Source: Scleromitrula shiraiana
Lineage: Eukaryota; Ascomycota; Leotiomycetes; Helotiales; Sclerotiniaceae
Direction of reading: 5' to 3'
NCBI GenBank assembly: GCA_028455995.1
Contig: JABELC010000007.1
Coordinates: 1-64,000, forward strand
DNA length: 64,000 nt
The notes beneath the pieces are model-generated. The model ran no database searches and was not told the DNA's origin. It saw only the letters and a list, made by a program, of their open reading frames with translations. Position 1 is the first letter of the stretch, and every line of letters starts with the position of its first letter. Shown here one piece after another: positions 23,850 to 34,350 of this stretch. The translations under genes and the position numbers were made by a program.

Positions 23850-25815
23850 AACAAAGAATAGAGACCCTACGGATTTGGGCGGGGGACTCCAACTCAACGC
23901 CAAACTTTCTCAATTCCTTAGTCTTCCGAATGTCCTTCCAACCAAGTCCGGGAGCAAATACAATAACACAAATACTATAAGCAAACCAAGATACATAACA
24001 TTATCCCCGCTTCAATCGTAGCCGTCAATGCTTCACTCGACACAATACCCCTAATAGAGCAAACCCCAGCATTGGAAATATCATTCAGAAAGATATTTCC
24101 AAGTTGTGAAGTGCGCTGCTAAAGTTGTTTACGGAGGCTATTGCTGAAGATGGCGCTTGTGGCGATTAGGGAGGTGTCACACAAAAGTCGATCGACTCCT
24201 GCATGATGCTAGAGTCTCTATATATACCACTTTGTGACAGGAGGCGGAAGCTTCAATTTTTGGCTGAAAATGATTATGGCTATAGTGAGAGAGATTTGTT
24301 TTGATAATAAGAGATTTTGGATAATGATGTAAAATTGTAATAAATTTAGATTATTATAGAAATTGTTTGTTAAAGATTAAATTTATAATTGTAATTATAT
24401 AATTATTTATAATATTATAGATAATTTGATATTAATCTATTTTAGAATTAATATTATAAAATTAAATATTGATAAAAATTTATATTTAATTATTAATATT
24501 ATATTATTAATTATTTATAAAAAGATTTATTATAAATAAAATAATTAAAATTAAAATTTTTTATTTAAAATAATTGAAATTATAATAAATAAAATTATAT
24601 TAAATATAATTAAAAGTATATATATTTTATTTATTAAAAATAAAATATTCTGAATTAATTAAAATATATAATAATATAATAATTTATTATAAAAATATTA
24701 AATAAATTAAAAAATATTGTTATTATAATTAATTAAATAATTTTATATTTAAATATAATAATTAGGATTATAGCTTTATTTTTTTATTGATGTTTTTAAA
24801 TTAGAAATATTATAAATATAATAGCAATGCTAATAAGCAATCCAATTATAACTAAACTATTCTAAAAATACTAGTTTCCCTCAAATTAGAGGCCTAAGTA
24901 GAACATAATGACTGCAGGGTAAATGAGTATGAACTTTAGGAGATCTAGGGATTTGATGGTGGTCCCTAGGATTTCTAGCGCTGGTTTTTTGGGCTTTTGC
25001 TCGGGGATACTGACAAAGAGAAGGAATCCACCGACAATAACTCCTAATGGGAGGTTTATATAAAAACCTAACTAAGACTGTCAGTCCTTAGGTCTTCGCA
25101 GAGCAAGATGCCAGGATGAAAGAACATACACCATCTCCAAGAAACATTGGTAGTGAACGCCCCACCAATAATAGATCCTGTAGCAAGACCAAGCTGGCCT
25201 ATGCCCATGTTGATATCCATAAAAAGCGCCTGCTTCTGTGTTGGAAGGACGGAAGTAATAGTTGTTAAATAGCCGTTAGCTAATCCCGCAGATCCTACTC
25301 CTGCGATGACACGCCCGATAATAAACATGGGTGATGACTGAGCTGGTCCGCATACTGCAGACCCAAGTTCGAAGATAAAGAAAAAGACGAGAAAAGTCTA
25401 CTGTATGATGATTCAGTTACATTATATGTAGAGCACGGCTATGGAATTTGTGTTATAGATTGAAGCATACCTTAGTAGAAAATTGGCTGTAAAGCTTGCC
25501 GCTCAAAGGCTGGAACGCTGCACTTCCAAGCTGGTATGCACTGCCATACCTGAGGAGATTGAATCAGTATTTTGCAGAGATAGTTGAAAGTTTCAAGCTA
25601 AGCTATATGATATGTACTTACCAGCCAACATCCACCAAAGAGTCAAACTGAGTTGTAATAGATGTAGTAGCAGTGGAAAGAACAGCAAGGTCAGGGACAA
25701 ACAGGAAATAAGTCAAAGTGATCCATGTTAGAATAAGAGTAAGTTTCATTCCCGTGGGATACTCTCACTTAGACTCCTCATCGTCTGTAGGTTGAGTCAA
25801 CATTGGTTCAGACAT
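23850..25815 (-). pseudogene. MFS efflux transporter (DHA2-like), broken and hyper-mutated in the middle
   Basis: The start at 25815 reads MSEPMLTQPTDDEESK and meets TGA at 25765-25767 (codon 17). Beyond it the family pattern continues through exons: TQFDSLVDVGW, YGSAYQLGSAAFQPLSGKLY, FELGSAVCGPA, IGRVIAGVGSAGLANGY, INMGIGQLGLATGSIIGGAF, FYINLPLGVIVGGFLLF. Near 24880 Gln and Trp codons have become TAG and the sequence passes into a block of about 93% A+T (24290-24840). In the same frame that block still reads YYIIIYFN where the family has YYLPIYFQ. The C-terminal end of the protein reappears at about 23860-24240 (ALHNLEIS region, then GLGWKDIRKTKE), with a frameshift and stops. The total length matches an intact gene of about 560 residues plus introns, so nothing large was inserted. 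Confidence 0.82.
24290..24840. other. Extreme AT-rich block inside the MFS pseudogene
   Basis: By hand count 24301-24840 holds about 38 G or C in 540 bases (about 7% GC), while the flanks are near ordinary composition. Both edges are sharp. It sits exactly where the central membrane helices of the MFS protein should be coded and, read on the minus strand in the gene's frame, keeps a residual match. This fits local C-to-T/G-to-A hypermutation such as RIP rather than an inserted AT-rich segment. Confidence 0.8.
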
Positions 25816-26371
25816 TAAGAAATTCGAATCTTTTTCAAGTATGTGGATCAAAGAATGTGTAGTAATATATTTATGATATTGTGGTTAAAACCAAGATGAT
25901 AATATATATACCAATTGAGAATGAGAGAGCCGGAACTCGCTTCCCAAATCCGCAGGAATTTTCCAACTTCCAGAAGAGAACAGGATATTGCCTAACTGCA
26001 TGCTGAACAATCATATATACATTACTCTGAAATTAAGAGATAAGGACCTTCAATTATGAGATTGAAAGGTAAATAACCATCTATATTGATTTGATGACAT
26101 GAAACTAAAATACCTAGTTACTTGAATAAAACCTGAACAGATAAGACAGCTATAAATTGACTCAATGATTTCAGATTCATTCAAACCATTAATTCTCGCA
26201 AGATGCAAATTCATTACTGGACAGTCATTTTGCACTTGTACAATCACGTTTGCTTCACTCCGCAACACACTCATTCATTTTACATCGATTGTACATCAAG
26301 TAAAGAGAACCAAAACCCACCAAATATCTTCTATTCTAAACACATGAGTTTCTAAACCACAGACTCCTGAA
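25816..26371. other. Intergenic
   Basis: 556 bp between the MFS relic (minus) and a short conserved frame (plus). Open frames on both strands at 26050-26350 lie opposite each other and have no family pattern. Confidence 0.4.
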
Positions 26372-26662
26372 ATGACACCACAGCCAGAAGGGGCCTTCGT
26401 TTTCATAAACAAGCTCAAGCACCAAAGATGGCACATTCTCTGTCAACGTGTTACATTTACATCTTCACAGATCCCAAACATTCGTCTCAACTCTGACAAA
26501 ATTGCCTTTATTCTTAAGTGCAGCATTACACAGATGAGAAAACTAAGTAGCATCGATGAGAAGACATTCGAATCCCACATCACTTGCGGGGGACTTGCAG
26601 AGAAAGTCAGAAAGCATCGCAGCAACGATAATAAGTCATTTGCGGAGGAAGCATCGAGATGA
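26372..26662 (+). CDS. Short protein related to the N-terminus of the broken gene at 39.4-40.7 kb
   Basis: 96 codons from ATG 26372. The start, PQPEGAFVFINKLKHQRWHI followed by LCQ, lines up with PQPEGTVIFIDRFKHQRWYL followed by LCQ in the broken gene on the minus strand near 40.6 kb, so the two share ancestry. The rest diverges. The family is not one I can name. With an intact paralogue's C-terminal part starting 650 bp downstream at 27319, this may be a detached N-terminal module, a truncated duplicate, or a small gene of its own. A stop lies directly upstream in frame, so it does not extend 5' without an intron. Confidence 0.4.
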   Translation: MTPQPEGAFVFINKLKHQRWHILCQRVTFTSSQIPNIRLNSDKIAFILKCSITQMRKLSSIDEKTFESHITCGGLAEKVRKHRSNDNKSFAEEASR

Positions 26663-27318
26663 TTTTCCAAAGTTGGAATACTTGCGCATAAGGTGAATCC
26701 TGATCGATCATCAGCAACTTAGGTGAAATCGTCAATTTCATTTTGATTCTCCAATGCAGAATTAGACAATACAACATATAATCTAATCAATCTAATCTAG
26801 AATAAAAGGTTGGTGAGCGAACTAGCGCCGTCGACCCGCATCGTGGCGAGAGTGAATAAAAATAAATGTAAACATAGGTAGATGTAAGAGATAACCACCC
26901 CGTTGCCATGTAAACAATGAGGCTCCACCAAGAGAACTTCATTCACCATTATCGTCAGCCGTTACTTTTTTCCCCTCCATTTACCTTCTTCTCGCATTAT
27001 CAGATAAATGGAGCAATCTGAGTCTGTGAGATGCTTACCTAGAAATCGCTAGCTTTGATGTCAGCTTCAACTTTCTGCAATTTGATCAATTTCTTGAAGA
27101 ACTGATAGATCTAACTCTGGATCAATATTTTCAAATAATAGCATCTCGATCTATGGCTGGTTGCTTGATGATTATCCAAAACAATATTTCATAAATGGTA
27201 CATTTCACTATTCAAATAACCGCCACCTCCATTTCCTCGCTACGAAAATCACCATCCACTATAAACCAGCCAACGAATCAAGAGCCAAAGCCAAACCACC
27301 CACTCATCCAACCCAACA
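26663..27318. other. Intergenic / promoter of the 27.3-kb gene
   Basis: 656 bp. The last 150 bases become rich in C and A (CCACCCACTCATCCAACCCAAC), an unstructured leader common before fungal start codons. No gene supported. Confidence 0.4.
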
Positions 27319-28677
27319 ATGCCCCCACTCCCTGGAATCCTCTCCACCACCCCCCGTCCCATCACCCTCCCAAATCACACAACAGCCCTCCTAACCACCC
27401 CCTGGCACTCTCCCACCCAAGCCGAAATCCGTCCCTTCTCCTACCAGCTGCAACTCCTGCTCGACGATAAACGTTATCTGCGCTACTACATCCTGCGTCC
27501 GCCCCCCGACACCAATCAATTTACGTATATGGATTTAGGCGTTATTGGGGCCGTGAAGCAGATAAGATGTAATGCTAAGAGTGCCTTTGTGGAGGTTGCG
27601 GGGAATGGGAATGGATATGGGAAGGGGGATTGGAAGGGGAATGGGAGGGGGGTGCAGAAATTGAGGGATGGGGTTGTGGGGTTGTGTTATACGATTTTTT
27701 GTGCTAGGAGGGAGGTTAGGGGTAGGGGGAGGAGGGAATGGGAGATGGAGAGGAAGAAGGGTGGTCCGTTCATTGAGAGTGGAATGGGAGAACAAAGACG
27801 AAATTTGAGTCCAGGGAAACTGAGAGCAGCAGCATCGACATATCTGCTTATTCGACCCGCGGAAGAACTACCTCGAGTGATTGCTTGCGGGGATATCTAT
27901 CCATTGTATTATATGGATCCGGCGTTGGCGGTACAAGGACCACAGTATACGCGTGCGCGATTGGTGTTATGGGGGAGGTACGTGGAGAGATTTTCATGGT
28001 TGAGGGGTAGTGGTGATAATAATGATGGCGGGGTGTTGAGAGCATTGTGGGAAAAGGTTAGGAAGGATTGTTTTATGTTGGGGGAGCAGTGTAGATGGAG
28101 GACAGGAGGGTGGTTGGTAGATTATCATGTGGAGAGATTTTATGGGACTAGTAGACCGGGGGGAAGTTCATTGTCGTCCAGAGAGAGTGAGAACATCTTG
28201 GTGGAGGATTTGGATGACGTGGAAAAGAAATTGATGAAGGCTGGTGTGGCGAGGGTTTCGGCTGATCCGAGAGATTATGTTGTTCCTGATGGGGTGGCAG
28301 ATTCAAATTATGGATGGGCGAAATGGAATAGATATAAGAGGACGAGGATTGCGTTGAGGAGGAAATATATGTTGGAGTTTCCTTGGTATGAACATAGTTG
28401 TTTAAAGAGGAAGGTAGAGTATGATATTGGATTTCTTCATCGATGTTGGGAGGAGATGAGGGGAGATGGAGATGCAGAAACGGTTGATGAGAGGGAGATT
28501 ATTGAGTTTTATGATGCGGGTGTTTTTGATTTGACGAAATATGCGAAGAATGAATTGCCATTGGGGCCAGAGAGAAGAATTACGGCAAGGTTGGAAAAGT
28601 ATCATCCACATTTAAAGATGAATTTTGAAGCAATGCCAGAGAATTGGAGGATTTTGATGGAAATTGATGGGGACTGA
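27319..28677 (+). CDS. Uncharacterised fungal protein, paralogue of the broken gene at 39.4-40.7 kb
   Basis: 452 residues in one exon starting MPPLPGILSTTPRPITLPNH. No known domain recognised. The middle holds a Gly/Arg/Lys-rich insert (about residues 95-160). The C-terminal half contains RIALRRKYMLEFPWYEHSCL, KRKVEYDIGFL and EAMPENWRILMEI, which align with KARFPWYGLEAL, RRRVDYDIAFL and EHLPESWEELF of the minus-strand relic at 39.4 kb. So this is a two-member family in this window. Coding-strand composition is strongly G over C, especially 27590-28300, giving long false frames on the other strand. There is no signal peptide or membrane helix. Function unknown. Confidence 0.72.
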   Translation: MPPLPGILSTTPRPITLPNHTTALLTTPWHSPTQAEIRPFSYQLQLLLDDKRYLRYYILRPPPDTNQFTYMDLGVIGAVKQIRCNAKSAFVEVAGNGNGYGKGDWKGNGRGVQKLRDGVVGLCYTIFCARREVRGRGRREWEMERKKGGPFIESGMGEQRRNLSPGKLRAAASTYLLIRPAEELPRVIACGDIYPLYYMDPALAVQGPQYTRARLVLWGRYVERFSWLRGSGDNNDGGVLRALWEKVRKDCFMLGEQCRWRTGGWLVDYHVERFYGTSRPGGSSLSSRESENILVEDLDDVEKKLMKAGVARVSADPRDYVVPDGVADSNYGWAKWNRYKRTRIALRRKYMLEFPWYEHSCLKRKVEYDIGFLHRCWEEMRGDGDAETVDEREIIEFYDAGVFDLTKYAKNELPLGPERRITARLEKYHPHLKMNFEAMPENWRILMEIDGD

Positions 28678-29050
28678 TGGATATATGAGTTTGCAGAATT
28701 AGGTTACTTGCTGCGGACATAGGATAAAACAGTCCTTCAGTATATGTATGTACTGTATTTCGAGGAACGGAACGAGAGGTCGTATGAGAGAGGACTAAAA
28801 AAACTAGAATCTGAAATATGCAGAAAGGATAACAAAAGTATTAGAAATGTCAAACTTAGATTTCCATATACCTAAACATACTCCTGCAATGGCTGCGAAA
28901 CACAAATTCGAGTGATTGAAAAATTGAAGTAGCCACACCTATGCAATATCAACAAAGCCATAGATCAGGAAAACTTCCCAACCACAGGGTAACAAAAGAA
29001 TCGTCATATAAATATTAAACTATATCATATCATGTGTATACCATAACTAT
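28678..29050. other. Convergent intergenic gap
   Basis: 373 bp between the 3' ends of two converging genes. Nothing recognised. Confidence 0.45.
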
Positions 29051-30331
29051 CTACTTTTCCCCCTCTCCCTCTCCATCCTTCCCAGCAGCCTCAACAACCT
29101 TAATAACCGGTCCTTCAATTTTCTTAACCTTCCTCCCCTCCCACCACATCATCACTCCCGCCGCCAAACTAACCCCACACCCCAACGCAATAAACGTCCC
29201 CGTCGCCCAAGACGGCCTATTAATCCTATTATATCCCCACATGAAACCCGACAAAACCCCCTGCAACAGTGTATTCAACACCATCATCCAAACCACAAAA
29301 CTAAGTTTCCACAACCTAGTAGGCGGAGCTTTCTTCCCCGTAAAAGTAGGAACCTCCTTCTCTCTTTCAATACCCATTTCTTCATTCTCCCTTTCAATAC
29401 CCTGTGTATACCAATCCCCCGGTCTAAACCAAGTTTTGTTCTGTTCAGCCAGCCGTTTCATCGCTTTCGTGTTCTTCTTAAATCTGACCAACTCCAACCA
29501 ATATAAATCTCTAAATCTCCACGGCGCCAATCCAAAACCTGTTACGCAAAACAGGGCATTTAAAATCTGCGAATCAATCTCTAACCATTTCTTGCGAGGC
29601 GAATCAACGGAATCTTTAGAGGGGTGATCCATCGCGGGCGCGGCATCCAGAAGCAGAAAAAATAACATGGCACCCCAGGCTACGATGTTCAGTCCGTAGA
29701 TCGTCATTAGGAAACCGGTGGGTGTGAGGACGAACTTTGAGAATGCTACGAGTCCGTGTTTGATGGCTTCGAGCCAGCCGTGCTTTTCGGAGGGGTGTAC
29801 TTTGGTCATGTCGGCGAGGGAGTATTTGCGTTCGCCGATTCCTCCTCCTCCTCCACCACTGCTAGTTTCGATATCTGCTTTTGTGTCTCCTTCAACCAAT
29901 GCACCGTCTATATATTTCGCCCTCCCATCTCCATCCGCATCACCATCCACATCCACATCTCCATCCCCACGCAATCGAACAGCATTACTCCCTCTCCTCG
30001 CATCTAAAACCCCTCCACTACTCCCCCTCCTCCCCTGCCCCTTCCCCTTTATCAATAATCCACCCCCATCCTCCACAACCAGTCTCGCACTCCTCCCATA
30101 CTCATCAAACGCGATATTCCCGCCCCCGGCAACGGGCTCCCTCAACTCATTTATCGTAGGCGCATATGCGATTGCCGTTCCCGTGGCTGCCCACATGCCG
30201 GGTTGGGGGTTGAAGTTTAGGGCTGCATCGGTTAGGGAGATGGATGTTGAGCGGAGGCGTTGGGTTAGGGTTTGAGATGGGGGAGGAGCAGGAGGAGAGG
30301 GAGAGGGAGGAGGTGATTCTTGTTGTGCCAT
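29051..30331 (-). CDS. DUF2985 family integral membrane protein
   Basis: 426 residues in one exon. The N-terminal half is low-complexity (Pro/Ser, then Gly- and Asp-rich) and probably disordered in the cytosol. From about residue 195 there are membrane helices: FLMTIYGLNIVAWGAMLFFL, then the family signature KKWLEIDSQILNALFCVTGF followed by APWRFRDLYW, and near the C-terminus LSFVVWMMVLNTLLQGVLSG and FIALGCGVSLAAGVMMW. This is the pattern of Pfam DUF2985 (PLAC8-associated fungal membrane proteins). The function is unknown; location in an internal or plasma membrane is inferred. The stop is at 29051 and the start Met (MAQQESPPPSPSPP) has no competitor. Confidence 0.88.
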   Translation of the reverse strand: MAQQESPPPSPSPPAPPPSQTLTQRLRSTSISLTDAALNFNPQPGMWAATGTAIAYAPTINELREPVAGGGNIAFDEYGRSARLVVEDGGGLLIKGKGQGRRGSSGGVLDARRGSNAVRLRGDGDVDVDGDADGDGRAKYIDGALVEGDTKADIETSSGGGGGGIGERKYSLADMTKVHPSEKHGWLEAIKHGLVAFSKFVLTPTGFLMTIYGLNIVAWGAMLFFLLLDAAPAMDHPSKDSVDSPRKKWLEIDSQILNALFCVTGFGLAPWRFRDLYWLELVRFKKNTKAMKRLAEQNKTWFRPGDWYTQGIERENEEMGIEREKEVPTFTGKKAPPTRLWKLSFVVWMMVLNTLLQGVLSGFMWGYNRINRPSWATGTFIALGCGVSLAAGVMMWWEGRKVKKIEGPVIKVVEAAGKDGEGEGEK

Positions 30332-31714
30332 GGTATGGTTGGCTTTGGGCTATTGAGATTGAGTGGTTGATTGATCCTTTTTGGATTTCAATGAGTGAGT
30401 GAGTGAGTGGATGGGTGGGTGAATGGACAATTGATCGATCAATCGATTAAGAGTCGATAAAACTATATAAGTATAAGAGAACAACAATATCAATCACTCA
30501 ATAAAACTGGAAAAACACGAATAAAAAGATAATCAATCCATCAGAGAACGACGGGACAAAACAAAAGCTTAAGGGGCGCATCACAGCCTAACATTAATCG
30601 TACACCATACAATACCAGACCGAACCATCCATCCATTGGCATAACCAACAGACATCAAAAAGCCTAGAATCTCTCGAGAATCCCCCAAATTTTTTAACTT
30701 TTCCCACCTACCTTAGCTTATCTTGGCCCAACCGATACTATACTATACTTCTATACTGTGCCACTCACCGGCTCTAGCTCCAGCTGGGGCTTTCTGCATA
30801 TTGATTATTAGGTATCGATACCCCGGCACCACCTCCGCTACCGTAGTTCTATAGAAATTCGTAATTCATATTGGACTCGTGTATTCGGTGTTTATTACTA
30901 TTCGACTCGCTCTCGCTGTGTAAGGGAGAAAGAAATAAATGCCCCGAGTTAGAAATTCTTTGCTTGTTAATTCAAACTTTGTTATAAATTTTCTTCGAAT
31001 CGGAAAATATTGAAATTAAATTATTAAGGAAAAAAAAAACAAAAACATTTTGATATCAACTTTATGAGGATATAAACTCTCATCTACATACATACATACA
31101 TACATAGTAGGTAGATTTACAGAAACATTGATATTCATTCATTCCTTGACGAATCTCGTTTAGCTAGAAGAGGCATTTGCTGTTTTGGTTCTAGGGATAT
31201 TTGGAAGGAGCGTATTTATCCTCATCCATGGGTATATCATATCATATTTGAAAGATTTATATTCTTCAAGAGTCATACATTTAATACTGTATCAAGAAAA
31301 AAGAGATATTGAAATGCGGGAGACTTGGCTAGAATTACTCTTCTGCTCAAGTCAGGATGGGTGTCGTGGTAATGTTTGTTGGGATATCTACTGCCGGTAG
31401 CTACACCTAGTAATCTCTTGTTATAGATCAAGGAGAGGAGGGAAGGAATGGGATGGGACGATGAAGTATATTATATCATATCCGTCGTTACAAATCAATA
31501 TGAACATCAACAACCGTAACCATACCTACATAGTAGGTAAGTAGATAGTAAATATACATAACATCACATCACGTCACATAGAAATATCACGCAAGAAAAG
31601 TAAGATACCAAAACCATATTACATTTCTTCAACTTTAATACAAATTTAGATTAAATTGATCTCCTGCACCAACCATACATTTTTCCTTCCCCGTCCATCC
31701 ATCCTCTACCTACT
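30332..31714. other. Intergenic with short tandem repeats
   Basis: 1.38 kb upstream of the DUF2985 gene and downstream of the RG-rich gene. It contains a GAGT/GGGT run at about 30393-30420, a CATA repeat at 31085-31107 and GTAGGTA-type runs near 31530-31550. The 71-codon frame at 31185-31400 is not supported. Confidence 0.45.
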
Positions 31715-33058
31715 TTACTTCCCTCCCTTCTTCACCTCCTCAACTGATGTAGCCATCTCATCCGCCCAATCACCCGCCCCCGCCAACGCCAACGAAGCCT
31801 TCATATCCACCTTCGTCGTATTCAACGGCGTACTCGATTTCGGCGAAGACGGTTTCGGCGAAGGTGACCCAGCCTTATCCTTAGCCCTAGGATCATCTTT
31901 CTTCGGATCCTCCTTCTTTGTCGCCGAATTCAACGGCTTAACAATCAACGGCGGGGCATTAAAATCCTCCGCCTGCATCGGCTTCGACGGAGGCAACGTA
32001 GGGAAATCCTCCCGAACGGGAACAACTGGACCCGCTGGTTTCCTGGCTGCAGGGAGAGAATCCCGAGCTCTAGGGCTACCTCTTGCTCTTCTACCCCGGC
32101 CGCGGAATTGATCGTAGCTGTGACCGTTTACGAGGGTAGCGGCTGGATCTCCTACCACTTCTTCATCTCTACCGCTATACCTACTTCCTCCCAAACCACC
32201 CCTAATAACACCCCCATGACCACCCCTAACATACTGAGAACTCCTCCCCTTATTCTCCTCATACCCATGCTCATCCTTCCCCTCATCCCACTCCCGCCCC
32301 CCCATAGCTTTAAGCTTCCTCTCTCTATTTTTCGCGCGCTCCCCATCCATGACCCTCCTCGTCTCCAACTCCTGCTTGCGCTTCCTCTTCTCCTCGCGCT
32401 CTTTCTCCGCGTATCCTTCCCTATCCCTCTCGCTCTTGTTGAAGGATTCTTTCTTCGCCGCGGTTATGAGCGCCATGCGCTCCATCTTGGCGGATAGCTC
32501 TTCCTCTGTAAGCTTTACATGCGAAGGACCACCCGTTAAAGAACGGTCGCCGCGGACGGAGGGGACGGGTTTGGGAAATTGGACAGGTTGGGGAGACGCC
32601 TCAACTGGGGACTGAGCGGTGATTTCGGAAGACGCGGTTGGAAGTTGGGAGGAGTCCGCAACGGGGGGTGGGGTCGACGAGGTTGCGACGACGGGCGCTG
32701 GTGTTTCGGGAGCAGCGTCGGCATATCGTGATGAATTAATGCCATTATTCCTATTTGGAGCTCCCCCTCTAGCCTTCCCATCGCGCTTCCTATCGCCACC
32801 TCGATTACGGTTATTGTTGCGATTGTTGTTGTTGTTGTTGTTGTTGTTGCTGGAAGGGCGAATTGGAGAAGCTGGGTTTGCGCCAGCATTGCGCGGGGGA
32901 GCCTGGGCTTGGGCTTGTGCAGCAGGGACCGTCACATTGTTTGCTGCTGGTTTTACTTGTGCCGGTGCCGTCTCTTCGATGAAGGTGGGCTGGGTGACGG
33001 GCTCGAACTCGTCGGCGAAGAGGTCATCGTCTTCTCTTGATTGCGCAAATTCATCCAT
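31715..33058 (-). CDS. Low-complexity RG/Asn-rich protein, probably RNA-binding, unassigned
   Basis: 447 residues, one exon. The N-terminus MDEFAQSREDDDLFADEFEP is acidic. Next come Ala/Gln-rich sequence, a poly-Asn run of nine at about residues 70-80 leading into RNNNRNRGGDRKRDGKARGG, Pro/Thr/Ser-rich linker, and a conserved-looking basic helix (ERMALITAAKKESFNKSERD). The C-terminal third has RG repeats (RGGHGGVIRGGLGG, GRGRRARGSPRARD) and a Pro/Lys end. RG repeats with basic helices suggest RNA or ribosome association, but I cannot tie it to a named family. The 3' end stops at 31715. Confidence 0.72.
   Translation of the reverse strand: MDEFAQSREDDDLFADEFEPVTQPTFIEETAPAQVKPAANNVTVPAAQAQAQAPPRNAGANPASPIRPSSNNNNNNNNNRNNNRNRGGDRKRDGKARGGAPNRNNGINSSRYADAAPETPAPVVATSSTPPPVADSSQLPTASSEITAQSPVEASPQPVQFPKPVPSVRGDRSLTGGPSHVKLTEEELSAKMERMALITAAKKESFNKSERDREGYAEKEREEKRKRKQELETRRVMDGERAKNRERKLKAMGGREWDEGKDEHGYEENKGRSSQYVRGGHGGVIRGGLGGSRYSGRDEEVVGDPAATLVNGHSYDQFRGRGRRARGSPRARDSLPAARKPAGPVVPVREDFPTLPPSKPMQAEDFNAPPLIVKPLNSATKKEDPKKDDPRAKDKAGSPSPKPSSPKSSTPLNTTKVDMKASLALAGAGDWADEMATSVEEVKKGGK
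32823..32850 (-). repeat. Trinucleotide repeat (GTT/AAC) coding poly-Asn
   Basis: About nine GTT units on the plus strand, read AAC on the coding strand, make the poly-Asn run in the RG-rich gene. Likely to vary in length between strains. Confidence 0.85.
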
Positions 33059-34350
33059 GGTTCCTATGTATCTGTCTGTAATTATTAGGAATTAAGGTGG
33101 GGTTTGGCGGGGTTATTTAAATGGTAGTGTATATGGCGGTATATTTGAAATAAATCTAGCTCTATTATGAATCTAGAAATGTAAATGATATAATAGATGT
33201 CGGATGATGTTAATTGAGGTGAATTATATATATGTATATATGTATATATATTGTAAGTGAATAGTTTCAATTGATGTTGTGTTCGTTATTCAATTGAAAA
33301 TGTTGGAGTGAATTATTATTAAGGATGAAAGGGTTGCATATATTTTGACATGGATAAAGGAAGAGGTTTTTTGAACAAATAAAATTCCTTAAATATAAGT
33401 GAAATTGTGGGTGACCCTAACTATAGTCCTTAGCCACAACTAGCCACTATTATTAGTCTTTTACGTCACCGTCGATTTTGATATGCAAATTGATATTCTA
33501 GAAACTCAATATTTATCAGAAAACCTCTCTTTAACCTATAAAAGGCATGTTATACAGATAAGGAACGGTCAATTTCTCAATATATCACTTGAAATTCTCA
33601 GAATTTACAACAAAATGAATTTATACTAACTTTCAAACAGATCGTCAAAGCATATCAAAATCGATCGCTTAACGGGGACGAATATAGAGCTATGTAGTCA
33701 AGCTAGTCATCCCACAACTACCAGCAGCTTCGCGAACGTGCGTACATTGAGTTAATTCGAGACTCAAAAATGTGGAAAGTGTAGTCATTCACATGCAATA
33801 GCGTGGAATTGAGAGATTATGTTAAGATCTCAAATAGGGATACTGTATGTAAAAACCTTATAAGAGTAAAATCAATCCATGATCATACAAGCAAGCAATT
33901 GACACCCATCCTCTCAAGAGAATAGCATTCACATCCATTCACATGCACAAACGAACTCTCCATATAATCCCATCTGATACGTGCGTGGGTGCGTAGAGAA
34001 AGAGCAATTCATAGTAGTAGTATGGTATCGACACGATCATAATCGACTAACTAACTAATGACACAAGACGCTATATAATACAACGATATCGAAACAACTC
34101 GTGATGAGGCTTCAGTATAAGTTGTACCTTTAGTCAAGAAGGAAATAAAAAAAAAACTAAGAGAAAAAAAAATGAATATAATGAAGTGAACGATAAAGTC
34201 TACCCCCGATACTCGGTGAAGGTGAAATTTATACACCATGCTAACCAACCTAACCTAACGCCTTGGAACTTTTTGCCTCCCTTCCCCCTTCTCCCCATCC
34301 ATCCATCAATATCACAATCGATATGTATCAAAATCCAAACCTCCTGACCC
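33059..34350. other. Intergenic
   Basis: 1.29 kb between two minus-strand genes: promoter of the RG-rich gene and 3' region of BYE1. It holds a TATATG microsatellite at about 33225-33255 and a poly-A/T patch near 34145-34175. No gene supported. Confidence 0.45.

Noticed and set aside
24290..24840. AT-rich block as a mobile element or centromere-like insert
   Set aside because: Flanking pieces of one transporter are in order with no spare length, and the block keeps residual in-frame similarity, so it is mutated coding sequence.
27535..27795. Pro-rich minus-strand frame
   Set aside because: Produced by the G-rich coding strand of the 27.3-kb gene.
29718..30275. Long Pro/Ser-rich frame on the plus strand
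   Set aside because: It is the mirror of the DUF2985 gene, whose low-complexity codons leave the other strand open.
32108..32615. Leu/Pro-rich plus-strand frames
   Set aside because: Shadows of the RG/Asn-rich minus-strand gene.
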